Notes under the pieces: generated by a model
What the model was told of the DNA's origin: nothing
The model's database searches: none
What the model saw: only the letters and a program-made list of their open reading frames with translations
Position numbers and translations under genes: made by a program
Shown: positions 1 to 15,440 of the stretch, piece by piece
Position numbering within the stretch: position 1 is the first letter of the stretch
Layout of the letters: each line of letters begins with the position of its first letter
Assembly: GCA_963070105.1 (NCBI GenBank)
Contig: OY718806.1
Location: 1,881,365 to 1,945,364, forward strand
DNA: 64,000 nucleotides
Reading direction: 5' to 3'
Source: Litomosoides sigmodontis
Lineage: Eukaryota; Nematoda; Chromadorea; Rhabditida; Onchocercidae

Positions 1-2920
1 TGATCGATCGTATATTTCACACGTTGATGACAGATATTCAGTAAACATCTGTGTTTGGTACGCATTGTACGCGTGGAAATATGTTAGGTTTTATACAGCT
101 GAAAATTGAATGCCAGTGAGTGCAGAATATCTTTTGCATGTTAAAATGTACTGGAAGAATTAAGTTTCATTTCCCTATGTTAAAATGAAATTTGTTGAAA
201 ATTTTAAAGTTATTTTCAATTTTCTGCATGAACTCCACAGTATCAAAAAGTGTCAAAAAAGATGATTGTCCTGAAGAAACTGCAAGATTACAATTAACTT
301 GCTTCTTCCAAATGCTCTTGAAATTTTCAAACTTTCACCTAATTTCGTCAAAAAAGCTTCCCACGCTTAATATATTCGCAATGAAAGTTAATGAAGATTG
401 CAGTAGTTTTTCAGCAAAAAAAAAACTGATCGTGACGTCAATCTCACACAATTCACAGTCCCAACTAATATTGCGATGTTTTGGAGAAGGGAAAGTGGAT
501 TTTGAAGAGAGTTGTAAGATATTTTAAGGAAATTAAATTCATGTCGTTTTCTTGTTTAGCATAATAGAATCGCTGTCGCCTTTTTCTCGTGGCAAAAGGT
601 TTTTGTCGTTTTTGTTATTGTTGTTGTTGCTGTTGTTGTTGTTGTTGTTTTTCTGGTTTTTTTTTCGTTTTTCTTGTTCCCCTCCATAACAATTACGCTT
701 GCTATTACTGTTACTAATTACTAATTACTAATCACTAGTTGCTGCTTACTACTGCATTTGAAAGAAAATGAATTTCTTTTACCAGCCAAAGTTGTAAAAA
801 TTTTTAATGTTTGATTGGGGAAGAGGGAGGGAGAGAGCGAAAGAAAGAAGAAAAGAGATTAAATTTTGATAGCTTATTCATTTGATAGTTGATGAATGAA
901 ATCTCTAAAAATGTCAGTTTGCATGGAATATTACAGTTAGCAAAAAAAAAAATTGGTCTCAAATGAAGTTGAAAGCGATCGACAGAATTCGAAGTGTAGG
1001 AAGAGTAAACGAAAAAAAAAAAGGAATTAAAAAAAACAACTGGAGAATGTGGTATTTTTTTATTTTATTTTTCTCAAAAAAAAAAAAGTAAAATCATCAG
1101 GATTTATCAGATGTAACTGGTTATCAAAACGAAGGAAAATTTTTGCCATTAGAAATAGAATTAGTAAAATTTTAGGGAATTCATAAAATTTATGCATGTA
1201 GTAAGTTTTCCTTCCCCAGTAATTTCCCTTATTCTTCGTTTAACAATAAAATTTTATGATAAGTGTAACGCTGTGATTTTTTGAATTCTTATTTTTTTTT
1301 TGAGTTCTAATTAGAATGTAAAAAAATTTCGCCCTTATCACAAACTATTGACAGTCTAAATTTCAATGTTTGTCTTGATTTCACATCAATGCTTCAATAA
1401 GCTGAAAAATATTGGAAGATTAAAAAACAGATACCATTTTAGGATGTCATATTATTATCACTGTGTTATCATGCGATTCATTTGTTCTGTAAAAAAAATT
1501 ATTACTTTTTAATTAGGTGGAATTTCTTTCCCTCTTTTTTTTAGACATGAAAAATTACTTCCTTTCCAGTGATAATATCTCATTAGGCTTGATATCATGA
1601 AACATTATAGTCTAATGAGTAAATGGAAAACAAAATTAACATAGATGGTATGAGTTGTCATTTGCTTGATTTGTTAATAACTGAATTGATGATGGTTGTT
1701 GCAGTGAGTGAAAGGTTATTTTTAAGTGAAAGGTTTATCAATGACAGGTTTATATTACAGTGATCAATGTACTACTACTAGTGATAGATAATTATTGCTG
1801 TTTGCTGTAGGGTGTATGTCGTTTTTACAACTTTTCAAACAGGCGGAATTCGATTATGCTGTAGTGGACACCGTCTCTCTACTCCTCCTCTTATCGGATG
1901 GCATCATTTGCCATCATCCTTTCTCAACTATACTTTTCTCCATTTCATTATCATTACGCATCAGTGATTAAAGATATATAAAAGATTCGTGTCGCTATCA
2001 GTGTTTACTATCACTTCTTCAACGTCTCTTACAAAAATTTTATGTCCATCAAAACAAAACGAAAAAAAAAAGAAAGAAAGAAAGGAGAAAGAAGTATGAG
2101 AGAAAATCGAGAAATCACAGAGAATGCACTGAGTGTTTGACCTGAAAATGAAAATGAAAATGAATATGAAAGATGAAAAGAAAATGAGGATGAATCAGTG
2201 ATAGGAAATGGGCAAAAGAACAAGAAAAAAAAAACAGAAGAGTAAATTTTCTGAGCATTAAAATTTTAAATCTATCAATTTTTAGCATAACTTAAATTTA
2301 AGAATAAACTTCAAACCAACCATACTGTTTGAAATAGCTTATATATAATAAAAATTAGTCATGCATACAAATTATAAAATCTGATGAAAAAAATTGTTAT
2401 TTTTTTAAAAAAAAAAACAGTACGCTAGCTGGCATCGAGGAATAAAATGTGTGAAAAAAAAAGACCTAAAATGAAGTAGCAATAGGACTAATTTTAAAAT
2501 TATACCATTTCCAGCACTTCATTTTTTACCGATAATTCAGTGTCATAATAAATTCTCTTATCTCTCATACTCTTTATTTAGCAGTAATAATTCTTGTGCT
2601 TGTGCTACATTGATTCCTCGAAATGTTAGACGTTTGCTGATCAATCAAGGAGCGATACGAAGCAAACTTTATTTCAATATTTAAAGAATTGAGGAGAAAT
2701 AGTTTAATCGATGAAACAGTTCTCCACCGCATTCGCACTCATTCCACATTACCATCACCATCATCATCATCACCATCGTTCCCATCTCTTTGAAATGTTA
2801 ATTTCAATTTTCCGTTAATTTATTTCATAAATAATCATTTAATTATTCGAAATTTATTAATTATATTATCAATTAATCAATGGAACTTTACATAAGTCAC
2901 TTCTAACTCTTTTTTTTTAA

Positions 2921-3022
2921 TATTATTAACTAAAATAATTCATTTGCAAGGAAAAGTAAAAAGAAAAAATTTATTATTAACTAAAATAATTCATTTGCAA
3001 GGAAAAGTAAAAAGAAAAAATT
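2921..3022. repeat. 51-bp tandem duplication
   Basis: Positions 2921-2971 and 2972-3022 are two adjacent copies of the same AT-rich 51-bp segment (it begins TATTATTAAC and contains TTCATTTGCAAGG). A (CA)n run follows about 30 bp later. It has no coding meaning that I can see. Confidence 0.9.
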
Positions 3023-3054
3023 TAATAGCAATGATTGTTTGAAAAAAAAAACAA

Positions 3055-3086
<32 letters not shown>

Positions 3087-4162
3087 ACAGGCAACGTTCA
3101 TTTCCCCGTAGTTACTTTAGCAAAAAGTAAAAGAGAAAAAAAAAAGTTTCACGTCAACTGATTCAAATAACATTAACAAATACTGTTCCTCTAAAATACT
3201 GTTATTGCTTGAAATTAGCAAAAATATTGGTTGGACCCTTTCTTTTTCCAATTTGCAATTCATTAAATACTTCCTGAATCACTGCTTCACTAATGAATCC
3301 ATGTTTTCGCCAAGTAATTTTACTCGTGAACATTACACGGGAAAAAAAACGAAAAATTTTGCTCTCTTTTTTTTCTTTTCTTTTTTTTTTAAAAAAAGCT
3401 TTACTGAACCTCTTTAATATATTAATCATTGTGTCGAAGCAGATGATCGAACTACAAATTCCGGCATATTTTGCTTCCGAAAAACTTCTCTCAACAATAA
3501 ACAAAAAAAAAAAGAAAAAGAAAAAGGGAAAAAAAGAGCGAAAGAAAAAACATCATTTCAACAAGTACCATAAAAATTTCCTGTTTCCACTTTATGTTTT
3601 TGAAAAGCAAAAAAAAAAAACGAAGACATTTCAGATTTTTTGAAATGTGAATTGAATTCGATTGAAAGATTTTAATAATGAACGAATGAAATTTGGAAAA
3701 AAATTAATAAAAATTAGATTAATATATGTATAATTTCATCTTACTGTGTTTAATTCTTTTTCATTTCTTCATTTCCCTACAATCCCCCATTCCATTTGCG
3801 TGTGCATCAACTCGAGTAAAAGTAGTAAATATCATTTTGAAAAATCTTTTGAAAATTTTGATAATTTTTCAATTGATAATTCATTCCCTTTTCTCTCTCT
3901 CTCTCATTTCATTTTTTTTTTTCATAATTATATTAACATTTATAATAAGCCAAAGGTCTGTGGCTCTAAAATATAGCTGAAACAATATCTCCAAATTTAC
4001 CATCGGCAGAATTTTTGCACGATAATACCATCATCATGCGTCATCGTTCTTCTCTTAGCAGACGACATTTCGCACGCATCATATATCAGTAAACGAAGTT
4101 TGAATTAAAATAACTCTTTCTTTCTCTCTTTTTCCATTTCATTCTTTCTCTTTATGTATTCA

Positions 4163-4196
<34 letters not shown>

Positions 4197-5200
4197 GCCT
4201 CTCTTTCCTTCTCTCTTTGTTTCGTTTTCTTTCTCTTAGAAAATCTGAAATGAAATGACGATAAAATGTAAATTTTGCAGGAAAATTCAATGATGTAAAG
4301 AGAAGAGATGGATGAGATAGAAACGAATGAAGAGTTGAAAAGGAGAGAGAGAGAGAGAGAGAGAGGGAGGGAGGGAGAGAAATTTTTTTTTTCCTTTTCA
4401 ATATAAAATTCCTCAAAATGGTCCCTGTTCTTCCGTCAATCTGTATTATATTTCGCCGACAGGTTTTTCAATTCAATTTTCTCTCGAAATTATGTAATTT
4501 TTTTTCTCTCTCCCTCTCCCTCTCCCTCTCTTTCTCCGTGTGTGTGTGCGCATGTGTATGTGTGTGTGTGCGTGGTGTGTGTGTGTGTGCGTGTGCGTGC
4601 GCGTGTGTGTCTTCAAATGTATCGTTTACAGTTTTATCGCATAAAAAGATTTTCTCAATAATTTCATTTTATAGCTAAAATTATTGTAATAAAAATTACA
4701 TGTTCATCACCATCGCGTACAATTTGAAAAAAATAGTTGCATGCATTATTTTTAACCTTTTATTTTCATTTCATTCAGTTTAAAACCATTTTCATTCATT
4801 TTGCTGTAAGTGAATGTTTATCTATTCTTTCCCTCCCTCATCCTAGGCCATTCTAGGCCCCAGGCTAATTCATCTCATTTCAAGAATTGGCCAAATGTGG
4901 CTAAAACTATGAATGTATATTTTACTATCATTTCCCGCTATTCACTTCATTTATGCCTATTTCAATTACCTTTTTCTTTTCTCTCCCCCCAAATCATCTC
5001 CACCCTCCCCCTCCCCCTTCCCTTCCCATTCCCCTATCCCTCACCCACTCTTTTTTCCGCCCTCATCGATCTAAAACTATTGTCACATAGAAAAAAAAGC
5101 CGGAATATTGTTAATCTAAATTTAATTTTAAATTTATGTCAAACATAAATTATAATTAAGCGGTAATATTTATTAATAAAAAAAGATATGGCATTAACAT

Positions 5201-5213
5201 GTATGTGTGTGTA

Positions 5214-5254
<41 letters not shown>

Positions 5255-5276
5255 GTGTGTGTGTGTGTGTGCGTGT
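5201..5276. repeat. (GT)n microsatellite
   Basis: Dinucleotide GT run of about 75 bp with a few C or A interruptions (TATGTCTG near the start, GCGTG inside). Confidence 0.95.
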
Positions 5277-7048
5277 CGATTTAATGAAATGAATTATTTG
5301 GAAAAAGTTTTTAACTGAAATTTCTATCACATACAAGGAACGAATGAATGTTTCAATACTTCGGGTTAGTTGATACGAAACGTTTGCATGGAATTCATTC
5401 CTCTTCTGGTCGAATCATACCATCACTTCGTGGCAATAATCATAAATCATTTCGAGATGTGATCTTAAAAATTTCCGCGGACAATGTTTATGTAATCTGG
5501 TATTCACGTCGTTTCTCTCTAATTCTTACCTGGCAGATGAAAAGGAACGACTTCAACAGGTTTCGTGATCGCCTAATCCTTTGTGACTGAATCATACATT
5601 CATTTCCCAATATTTTACGATAATTGCGGTTATTTCATGGGATGTATCATTGTTTTTAAGGTAAAATTGATGAAACTGGTAAGAGATTTCAATTGATTTA
5701 AATTTTAAACAATCAAAAAAAGGTAATAAGCAGAAAGACACTTTTTTTTTTGGTCAAAATGTTTCCATTAATATTTTTTGTCTTTTGCTTCCGCTTTTTT
5801 TTCCACATTTATGCTAAATGAAGAGATATGTCGCCATACGCCACGTTCTCGCCATACGTACGACATGTGCGTGCATGTTTGTTTGTGTATATGTATGCAT
5901 GTGTATGCATGTACGTGAATGTACGTGTACGCCTTACACGCATACAAGTGTTATATATTTGCAGAGAACTAAAAGTGACATTTTTAGAAAATTTATTTCA
6001 GTCCTTTGTATCAAGTGTTTTGTGGTAGAATAAAACTCTCTCCGATTTCATAAAATTCCAATTTTTTTTTACTTAATTAATTACAATGTATGTGGCGAAC
6101 AATGGAATTAGCAAATTCAGCACACTCACTCTTTCTGTTGCCGACAACTGCTTAAGCTGTAATTTCAGTTCGATCGATTACACTGTGAGATCTGAATATG
6201 CTTAATAATACTACAACATTAGTAATTAACATTCGACAACTATCGATTTTCCTTTAGCTATACTTTTCCCTTTTTCTTTTCTTACACAATAATTTTTGTA
6301 GGAGAAAATTTTCTCTCACTGAGTTTCTTTTTAGCAGCAAAAAAATTTTCTCGTATTTCTTCAGATCATTGAACAGTTTCACATATAGGCCAAGTAAGTG
6401 TTTTGATAACTTTAGGCTTCATTTTTTTTTGCATATAATTTTGAAAATATGAAACTAGATGTAATGCTTGAATGAATTCGAGCAAAGAAAAGATGAAAAA
6501 GGAGAGAAAGAGAGAGGGAGAGGATGAGTGAAAAAAAAGGAAGAAGACACTGCAACGGTATAAAGCTTTTTTTCTCCTTTTTTTTAGTGTGTTTGAAAAA
6601 TTCTCTTGAACTATCGCCTCACCCTAAGCTAAACTTAAAATTTTTAATTCAAAAATGACAATAGCTTTTAACACATATGAGTGTTATAAATATGATAACT
6701 AGCAAACGGATTTCCCTTGAGATTATGAAGAAAAAACGAGAGATAAAAAAACGAAATGCCAAAAAATACAGAAATACGGGAGTGAACGAGAGAGAGAGAG
6801 GGGGGAGAGAGAGAGAGAGAGGTGAAGAGTTAAATGAACTCGCAACTAGCTGCTGCAAGGGATATTTTATTTTGATAAGTGAATTGAATTTATATGAATG
6901 GCGACGAATTGAGTTCAAGCGGAAGAAACGTGAAAAATTGATTGGTACAGCGAAGGGAGAAGCCAATGTAGCAGAACATTTCGCCCCACAAATTCATTAT
7001 CTTTTCGCTCATCGAAACATTTGGGTAAAAGCAAATGCACTGTAACCG

Positions 7049-7050
<2 letters not shown>

Positions 7051-7079
<29 letters not shown>

Positions 7080-7200
7080 TTCACACACACACCACACACA
7101 CACACATATATATATATATACATAACACACGCATACACGCACATACACACGCATACACGAGCATACACACGCACACGCGTACAAACGCACACGCACGTCT
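7051..7200. repeat. Compound CA / TA / CA microsatellite
   Basis: A CA run (7051-7105) passes into a short TA run (7106-7120) and then into degenerate CA with GCATACAC steps to about 7200. Both strands give open frames of valine/cysteine or histidine/threonine repeats; these are not genes. Confidence 0.95.
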
Positions 7201-7520
7201 ATACATATACAATGAGACAGACAGATTTTGAATTGAACACATAAAGACAGACGGAGACAGACACATACACGCGCACACATCTGGTTCCCCTCAACATTTC
7301 CAAACAACATCTCTTTCGGTCGTGCACACACATCTCTCCTGCTTCCCTTCCCTTCCCTTCCCGCCCAACTATCCGACTGCCCGACAGCCGAAGCCTGACT
7401 GCCCGACCACGACCACCATCACCCCTCCGATCGTGGGACTGCTCGATTGCCCTCCTCTCATTTCCCCCTGCAATCAGCCATACCAACCAACCATATGAAC
7501 CACGCCAACCATATCAACGA

Positions 7521-7595
7521 AGCCAACCAACCGATCGACCGATCAACCAACTAACCGATCAACCGATCAACCAACTAACCGATCAACCGATCAAC
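7521..7595. repeat. 24-bp minisatellite in a GC-richer island
   Basis: CGATCAAC and CCAACTAAC blocks alternate, giving a 24-bp higher-order unit repeated about two to three times. It lies in a stretch (about 7280-7640) that is much richer in C, G and CpG than its neighbours and also shows CCGACTGCCCGAC-type partial repeats. Confidence 0.8.
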
Positions 7596-8542
7596 GACGC
7601 CAGTAATTTGACAAGTAACCCGAATCGATTCGAAAATCAACGGTCAGCATGTAGCCATTTCTCATCCGTTTCAGTCCGTCAATCCCTTTTTCTCCCTCCT
7701 ACTCTCTTTTTCCACCATTCTTACTTATCTTTTCAGCAATAATTTATGCACGAATTCAGGTAAATTTGTGGCTGTTTCGTAATGATGTGGAAGGTAAATG
7801 AGTTGCGTGAGGATGAGATGATAGGGATTGTGAGAGAGGGTGAGGAGCATCAGGTAATTGTGAGGTGCAAAGGAAACATGTTAGCTGAAGACATTACTCA
7901 TTATCTTCATTATACTTTGTAAAATATATTTGTCTTTCCTCGCATCGTCGAATACTTTTCCCTTTATGAATTTTAGACAAATTTGGATATTTAGGAAATG
8001 TGTTGTAACCTTCTGCGATATCAATTATTATGCGTTATCTTTCTCTTCTCGGAACACAAATAAACTACGTGATATGTGATAAGATAATGCACCGGTTTGC
8101 TCAATGAATTCCTGAGGTTTGCTTGAGGTCTAGCAGGTTAAAATGTCAACTATTTCATCCAATCATTCATACAATCAAACACCACTTGACATGCACACAC
8201 ACACACACACACACACACCTTCATTCATCAGCAATCAAATTTACCACTGTAAAAATCATGCATGAATTTTTACATTAAAATTAAAATTTATTCCAATCTT
8301 TACAGATCTCGAAATACCGGAATATCCATTCGCAATATGCGAGTATGTATGGCCTGTTCCTCATTTGCACTGTCTTTTCAAACTGCAAATTGATATATTT
8401 GCTAAATCGACCAACAATGATAATCTGTATCATTGACTTAGTAGCACATTGGCTATTTTGATATTACATCTCATATTGTGCTTTTTGTTCATACCTGTAC
8501 TAGTGAATCCAACATGACATGGTTGATGACAAATTGCAGTAA

Positions 8543-8592
<50 letters not shown>

Positions 8593-8830
8593 GTATATAT
8601 TGTATGCTTCACAACCTAATAATAATAATAATAGACACATACACATTCATACGACGAGTAATTTTAAGGAAGCAGTAGGAGTGCAGGCAGAGGTGCAGTA
8701 GATAGATTGTTAGTAGAATTTCAAATTTTAACGGAATTATTGAGGAATGGATAGAGACTAAGCTGAGTGTGCCCGCTCTGCAAAAGCGTCCACTCATTTC
8801 ATACTGCAAACCAAACGACCGTCATTGCTT

Positions 8831-8866
<36 letters not shown>

Positions 8867-11637
8867 ACACACACACATACGTACACACACATATCCTTTA
8901 TTTATTTATATACGTATTAAAAATAAGTAAATACCAAGTCTATCCGCTATATTTGTCAACTTATTGACGAAATCAATTGTATGTTTGTTATAATGGTTAA
9001 ATAAGTAAATATCCGTACAAATACTATTTGAGTGATAATTTATTAATATATATGTAATTTACTAATTATATAAAACAAAAAATTGAAAAACCTGTTAAAA
9101 ATTTTTTTTTGCGATGACTATTGATTATTATTAACTGCATTGAGTGTTGGAGAAGTTTTCTCTCTCCCTCTCTTTCTTCTCAGTTTTTTTTGCTCATCTC
9201 ATTTTTTTTTTAATTTGGAAAAAATTACTTTTTTCTTAATCAAATGATAATAAAATATGAAGTACGATTATAATAAACTGATCGATGGTAGTACATTTAT
9301 AGTGGAATAGAAAGGAGAAAAAAAGATGATTTAAAAAAAAATATTACGGTTATTTTTTTGAATTAATTGCTTATGATAAAGTTGTAGCATACAATTTTGG
9401 TCAGCAATGTGATTCCTTTCTTTTTTCTGAATGCTAATTCAGGAAACGTCCAGAAGTAGTGTATTTTTAAAATACACTACACTTATCCTATTTAACTGTA
9501 ATTTCTTTCATATAATGTTAAAAGTTTGCAAACTAGGTGTACTATTCGGTATGTGGAAAAATGGATTCGATGAGAAAAAGGTTACTGAGCCGAAATGCAG
9601 GAAGTGGTGGTGATTCATGTCATATCGGCCGATCGGTCACTTGATAACTACACCATTCATTTTGAAATACATATTGATATGCTTATTGGCCATGTACAAT
9701 TGAGTCATTTCTCATTTTATGAAAACAAAATTCAATATGGGAAAAGGAAGGATTTTCATACCATAGCTTGTTGCTCCTTTCTCCATTTCAGATTTATTCA
9801 ATTAGGGGAATTTTAGAGTGAAGTAAACTAGTTAGATTTTGAATTTAAAATTCTTTCCAATGGTTTTGCTTCATCGTTACTGGACAATTTTACTGGTTGT
9901 GTTATTGAATTTACACCTCAATTACAACGTGATGATGATAAAAGATAAATAAAACGATTATTTTGCTCTAATTACCTTACTTGCGCGCTATTCAAATTTT
10001 TTGCTCGCTTCTTATTGAGCGCTGTAACATCATCGAATTGTCGCTAGCATTTATAACTTTCAAAAATCTGATGATATGCTGGGTGAAGTAGCTGTTCTAC
10101 GGGGATCTTTTTGAAAATACTACTACTACAACTACTACTGCTATTACCACTAAATGAAGAAATATTTGAGTAGATGGATTTGTGGTGCTGTGGTGTGACC
10201 ATTATCAAAATCAAACGATTCACACTACTCTCTCAGCGATCGCAGTTGGCAGTTTAGTGTTTGAATGTTTGAAGTGCGCGTTATCGGTGATGCTGATCGG
10301 TGGCAGTTTAACAAGAAATCTCGTGCATGTTCCTTCACATTTTCGGTTCATCTCTTGGTATGGTCTATCCTGATTATCTTCTCAGCTGTCATAACACTCG
10401 TAGATTCTATACTTTTCAATAATTTTTACCGTTTGGAAAAACTCTAATGCATCTTAGACATTTCCAAAATTTCACATTTATAATCACCTCTCTCATTTTA
10501 TCAATAACTATTATTAGAGAGGCATTTGTGGTAGGAATATTTTCCATATTATTCAGTATTGCCTGTATCATTATTAATTGTAGCTTCATCGTTATTATCA
10601 CTATCATCATTGAATGATGTGATCATAATTCGTCGTAAGCAATTAATTATCACCTTTAGTTATCACCGCTTGCAACGGTTTTTTTTTTTACTGCATGGTC
10701 ACCATGATCATATAATTATCATAGCCATGCTCGCCAATCATTGCGCGAGAGCATTCATTATCAGCAATTATCAATTTTGCTGAAAAAAATCGAAAGGTAA
10801 TGAAAGGTTTAGAATTTAATAGACTAATGTAGAATGGTACAGTAAAGTTAATGAACCTGAATTTTTCATTTGTCAAAATCACTATTCCTTACCCCTTTCT
10901 CCATACTCCTCTTTCCCTTCTCCTGATCTCCTGCTCCCTCGCTTGACCTTCCCCCTCTTCCACTGCCACGGGAACCTTCATTAATTGTACTGAAGATGTA
11001 ACAGGCTGTAGTATTAAATGAAGATTGTCTTTGTGGCTGATTGTTTTAACAGTCGGCAGTGTGCAAACGTGAGGAAAGCAGAAGTGTATGTGTAAGCGTG
11101 ATAGGGTAAAAGATAGAAATCGAAATGACAGGTTGATGAGAATCAGGAGGAGAAGGATGTACCACTGTTGATGAATTTTGTACATTACAAAATTGAATAC
11201 ACTGCAGTGGTTACTGCAGGCTTGGTAGTTATCATAGCGTGCCATATCATATCATAGCATAACGTTATAATCATATGTACGATACACGTACGATTACGAT
11301 AGACATTTCTCTACACTTGCCTTTCGCAGGATCTCTCTCACACTGTTATTATCGCATTTCCGAATATCTTGCGTATTGAAAGGCAATAATGATCCACAAG
11401 ATTAACTTCATTTAAATTCATTTCCTTTTGATTATCAGTGACTTAGCTGCCTACTTAATACGTTTCATTATATTATCATCATTTTCGTCAACTCCAATCA
11501 TCTAATTCCTTATGATTTCATTTCATCTTCCGTGTGTTTGTTATTTTTTGCTTTTCAAAAAATTAGCACTTAGAAAAGATGAGATGGTTTATGATTCATG
11601 TACGTTTGCTTAATTGCAAATATATATGTATATATTT

Positions 11638-11668
<31 letters not shown>

Positions 11669-12828
11669 TTTTTTATTTTATTTTATTTTATTTTGTTGTT
11701 TATTTTGTTTATTTATTTAAAGTAAGTATCCTATCTCTTCGCAATAATACTGGGATATTAATTTTGAAGTCGCAGCAACATTTAATATTGATATGATTAC
11801 CACTAAAATTAAGCTATAATTTTTTTTTGCATTGCCACCATTATGCTGATCTCTTGAAGCTAGTAAAATTTGACATGAAGGTTTACGTAACGAATTTAAA
11901 GAATGAAAAAATGTTTTCATTGAATTTTACAACTTTATACTGAATATATGCCAAAAAAATTTAATGAATTTTTGTCAATGGTAGTTGAATGAATGAATGA
12001 TTCACAGAAGAAGATGATTAGCATCGATTTCACAGTGATAAATAACATTTGCAAATACTTTATGGTTATTTTCTTCTCGCTGTAGCCTATGAGGAAAGCA
12101 TAAGTGAAAAAGAGAGAGAAGAAAAAGAGCGTTTACTGGAAATAATTAATTTGAGCCATAATTTGGTCATTTCATAAATGATTGTTCTATGAAAACGCTT
12201 TTTTTTTCGAAAAATTTGTGTTTCCTTAGGGAGCGTTTAAATAGACTTAGATTATTTTAATTTGAAACTTTTGAAAATGATAATTTAATATTACGCATTT
12301 TTTTTGGGTTTAGATCGTATTTCTTCTGTAAAGCTCTAAGAAGTTTTTTTTTTTTTAACTCTCGAGAGGATAATTAATACCATTCCTGTTCATTTCTAAT
12401 ACGCAAGCAATGCTCAGTTAAATTAGTGTTGCGAAATTTTAATTCAGACTCATTAAACATTCAGAAAAAAAGTGTATGGAAAAATTCTTCACATTATGAT
12501 ATCCAATTGTCGACGAATACTTCCGGTGGAAATTGAATAAGAGAATTTTTCTTCCTTTTTTTGTTGCAATATCGTTTGGAAAATTTAATGTAATGAAAAA
12601 TATGAAAAAATTTGTGTGTAATAAATTGTAGTTATATTTTCGGGTACGTTAATTACGACACTATTTTAACGTTATTGCGTAATGAAGCGTTAATGTGTGA
12701 AAAAAATTCTTTGTTTTGTTATTTAATGTGTGCTTATGACGATAAGCGTAGAAGAAAATATGTGATAAGTTTGATGAGATATCAGTGCTATGCGGAAGGG
12801 GCGTAACTGCGTTAAAAATAAAAATAAA

Positions 12829-13396
<568 letters not shown>

Positions 13397-14360
13397 TAAA
13401 TAATAGAAATGATCATGATTGGAAAGGAGTAGGATTGTAGGGACTAGAAATTGTATATGAAAATGATAAAATAGATTTTAATCATAGAATTTTTTTTGCT
13501 TTCAATATCTACTAACAGTTAGACATGGTATAGTTAAGGATAAGAAGAAAATAGAGAGAAAGGGAGAAAGAAATAGTTATGTGAATTTTGCAAAAATAAA
13601 AAAACTGTGTCAATAAAATATGTATTAATTAGAATTCATTGCTATTTATAATGAATTTAGTATATTTAAAATTAAAATCCGATAAATTAGGTTAAAAATT
13701 TCGGACAAAATTATTCTGTTAAATAGTAATTTTAAACTTGCATTTTTTTAATAATATAAATTATGAATTTTTAGAAAAAAAAATATTTTTCTTCAAATCC
13801 TTCTCTCTTTCTTTCTTTTAAAATAACGGAAAGATTTAGAGGAAGGATATGGGAAGTAATTTTTACACTTTTTAAAAAGAAAAGTCTTTTTGTATACCTA
13901 GTTTAATATTTATATATTTATATATATACATATATTTATATATATTAACGAATATTCCAGTCGTCGGCCAATTCCATTTATTCGAGGTGTAGAGATTGTT
14001 CGTTGAATTTGTTAGCTTTATTTTATTTCTCTCTCTCTCTCTCTCTCTACCCTCCCTCCTCTCTCATCTTCAACATTAGAGCAATTTGAAAAAAAAATAT
14101 ACGCTCCGTTGTTCTCTTGCTCTCATTTTATTATTATGTTTATCGACAGAGAAAAAAGAAAAGGAAATAGTAGGTTAGCTAAGTAAGCGAGGAAGTAAGT
14201 AAGCAACGAATAATTTTGAAAAAAATTGAGAAAAAAAAAAGGATCGGTAATGATGGAAGGATGTAATAATTCCTCTTTTTGATAATTTTTGCAGGGAAAT
14301 AACTATTGTGTTAGCATTTGACGAGAGGGGGGTTTTTTTATTGACAACTCATCGTTTTAA

Positions 14361-14414
14361 GAAAATTTTGATTTTACCTCAATCCTCGAAAATTTTGATT
14401 TTACCTCAATCCTC
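14361..14414. repeat. 27-bp exact tandem duplication
   Basis: Two adjacent identical copies (14361-14387 and 14388-14414) of a unit that begins GAAAATTTTG and ends CAATCCTC. Confidence 0.95.
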
Positions 14415-15283
14415 ATCTTTCTTCCTTCTCCTCTTTCTATTTTCTTAAGAATACTCGTGCACTCACTCTTTCACTCCTCTTCACCCTACTCTCTTTTATT
14501 CCTTCCTTCCTTCCTTCCTTCTGTTGACCAAACTCTAAAATGTTTTTGAAAAAGCGATCATCACTATTTAGAAAAAGAAATTCCGGGTGCTTGATAATTA
14601 AATGAATTCAGGTTTTGATTCAAAAAAGAAAAAAAACCAGGGATAATCAGACGCTTTTTTTTCTATTTTTTGCGATTCCACTTACAGGGGATTTTTTTTT
14701 TAAAGTGCATTTTTCCGTTCCTTTTTCTTTTTTCTTTCATTGGTATGTATAGAAGCTAAAATGAGGTAGAACTAAATGCTGTCTTAGATGCTGAAATATT
14801 TCAAACTCTACCGTCTCGCCTACTTTTTTCTATTTTGTTTTATTTTAGGATGAAAATGATGGTGAATGTTGCAGTCGAAATTTTAAAAAGAGAAAAAAGC
14901 AATTAAAAAATCAAAATTAATTAAATCATTGAAAAAAAAGAAGATATGGAAATGATCCATGAGAAATATCATTTTTTTCTTTTCATTAAAATTGAATTTT
15001 TAATGGCTGAAATTTTCCGCAGCAAAAAAGGATGGGTTTTTTTCTTTTTGATAATGATGATAATAAATAAATAGCGAGCTAACTAGCTAGATAGGTTTCC
15101 TAGTTTAACTTGATGTCTGTTTTATGTGAAATTTCGAATAATTTAAGAATCTAACTTTATATGTATGGTTTAAACATTTGCGTTTATATTTATTTGGCTG
15201 AGGGTCGAGGGGCAGGCGCGTTTTAGCGCAAGAGTTATTGTGTTGACATTTCATCGGAATGGAGGAGCACAGAGTCCCACCAC

Positions 15284-15440
15284 CGCCACCATCACCGCCA
15301 CCGCCGCAATCACCACCACCACCACCACCATCATCACCGATCACCGCCACCACCATCATCATCACTACCCACTACTACCACTGGCACCACCACCACCACC
15401 ACCACCACCACCACCACCACCATCATTATCATCATCGTCA
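15284..15440. repeat. CCA/CAC-rich degenerate trinucleotide tract
   Basis: CCACCGCCACC and (CAC)n stretches with the purest run near 15385-15421, followed by CATCATCGTCATCGTCG. Composition differs strongly from the AT-rich surroundings. Translations are histidine- or proline-rich and I do not call a gene. Confidence 0.85.

Larger units (their letters stand above)
1..12828. other. Gene-free AT-rich stretch with microsatellites
   Basis: I see no exon chain or recognisable protein here. Open frames of 60-140 codons exist, but they are low-complexity translations of TC, CA, GT or poly-A runs, or short frames without family resemblance. The stretch holds (CA)n at about 3054-3088, TC/GA runs at 4166-4193 and 4343-4364, mixed TC/TG at 4505-4610, (GT)n at 5201-5276, GA at 6788-6822, CA/TA/CA at 7051-7200, (CA)n at 8190-8218, (TA)n at 8545-8600 and (CA)n at 8831-8890. 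It also holds a 51-bp tandem duplication (2921-3022) and a GC-richer island (7280-7640). It could be intergenic or a very large intron. Confidence 0.6.

Noticed and set aside
6890..7486. Cys/Val-rich minus-strand frames of up to 138 codons
   Set aside because: Arise from the CA/TA microsatellite; residues outside it show no family resemblance.
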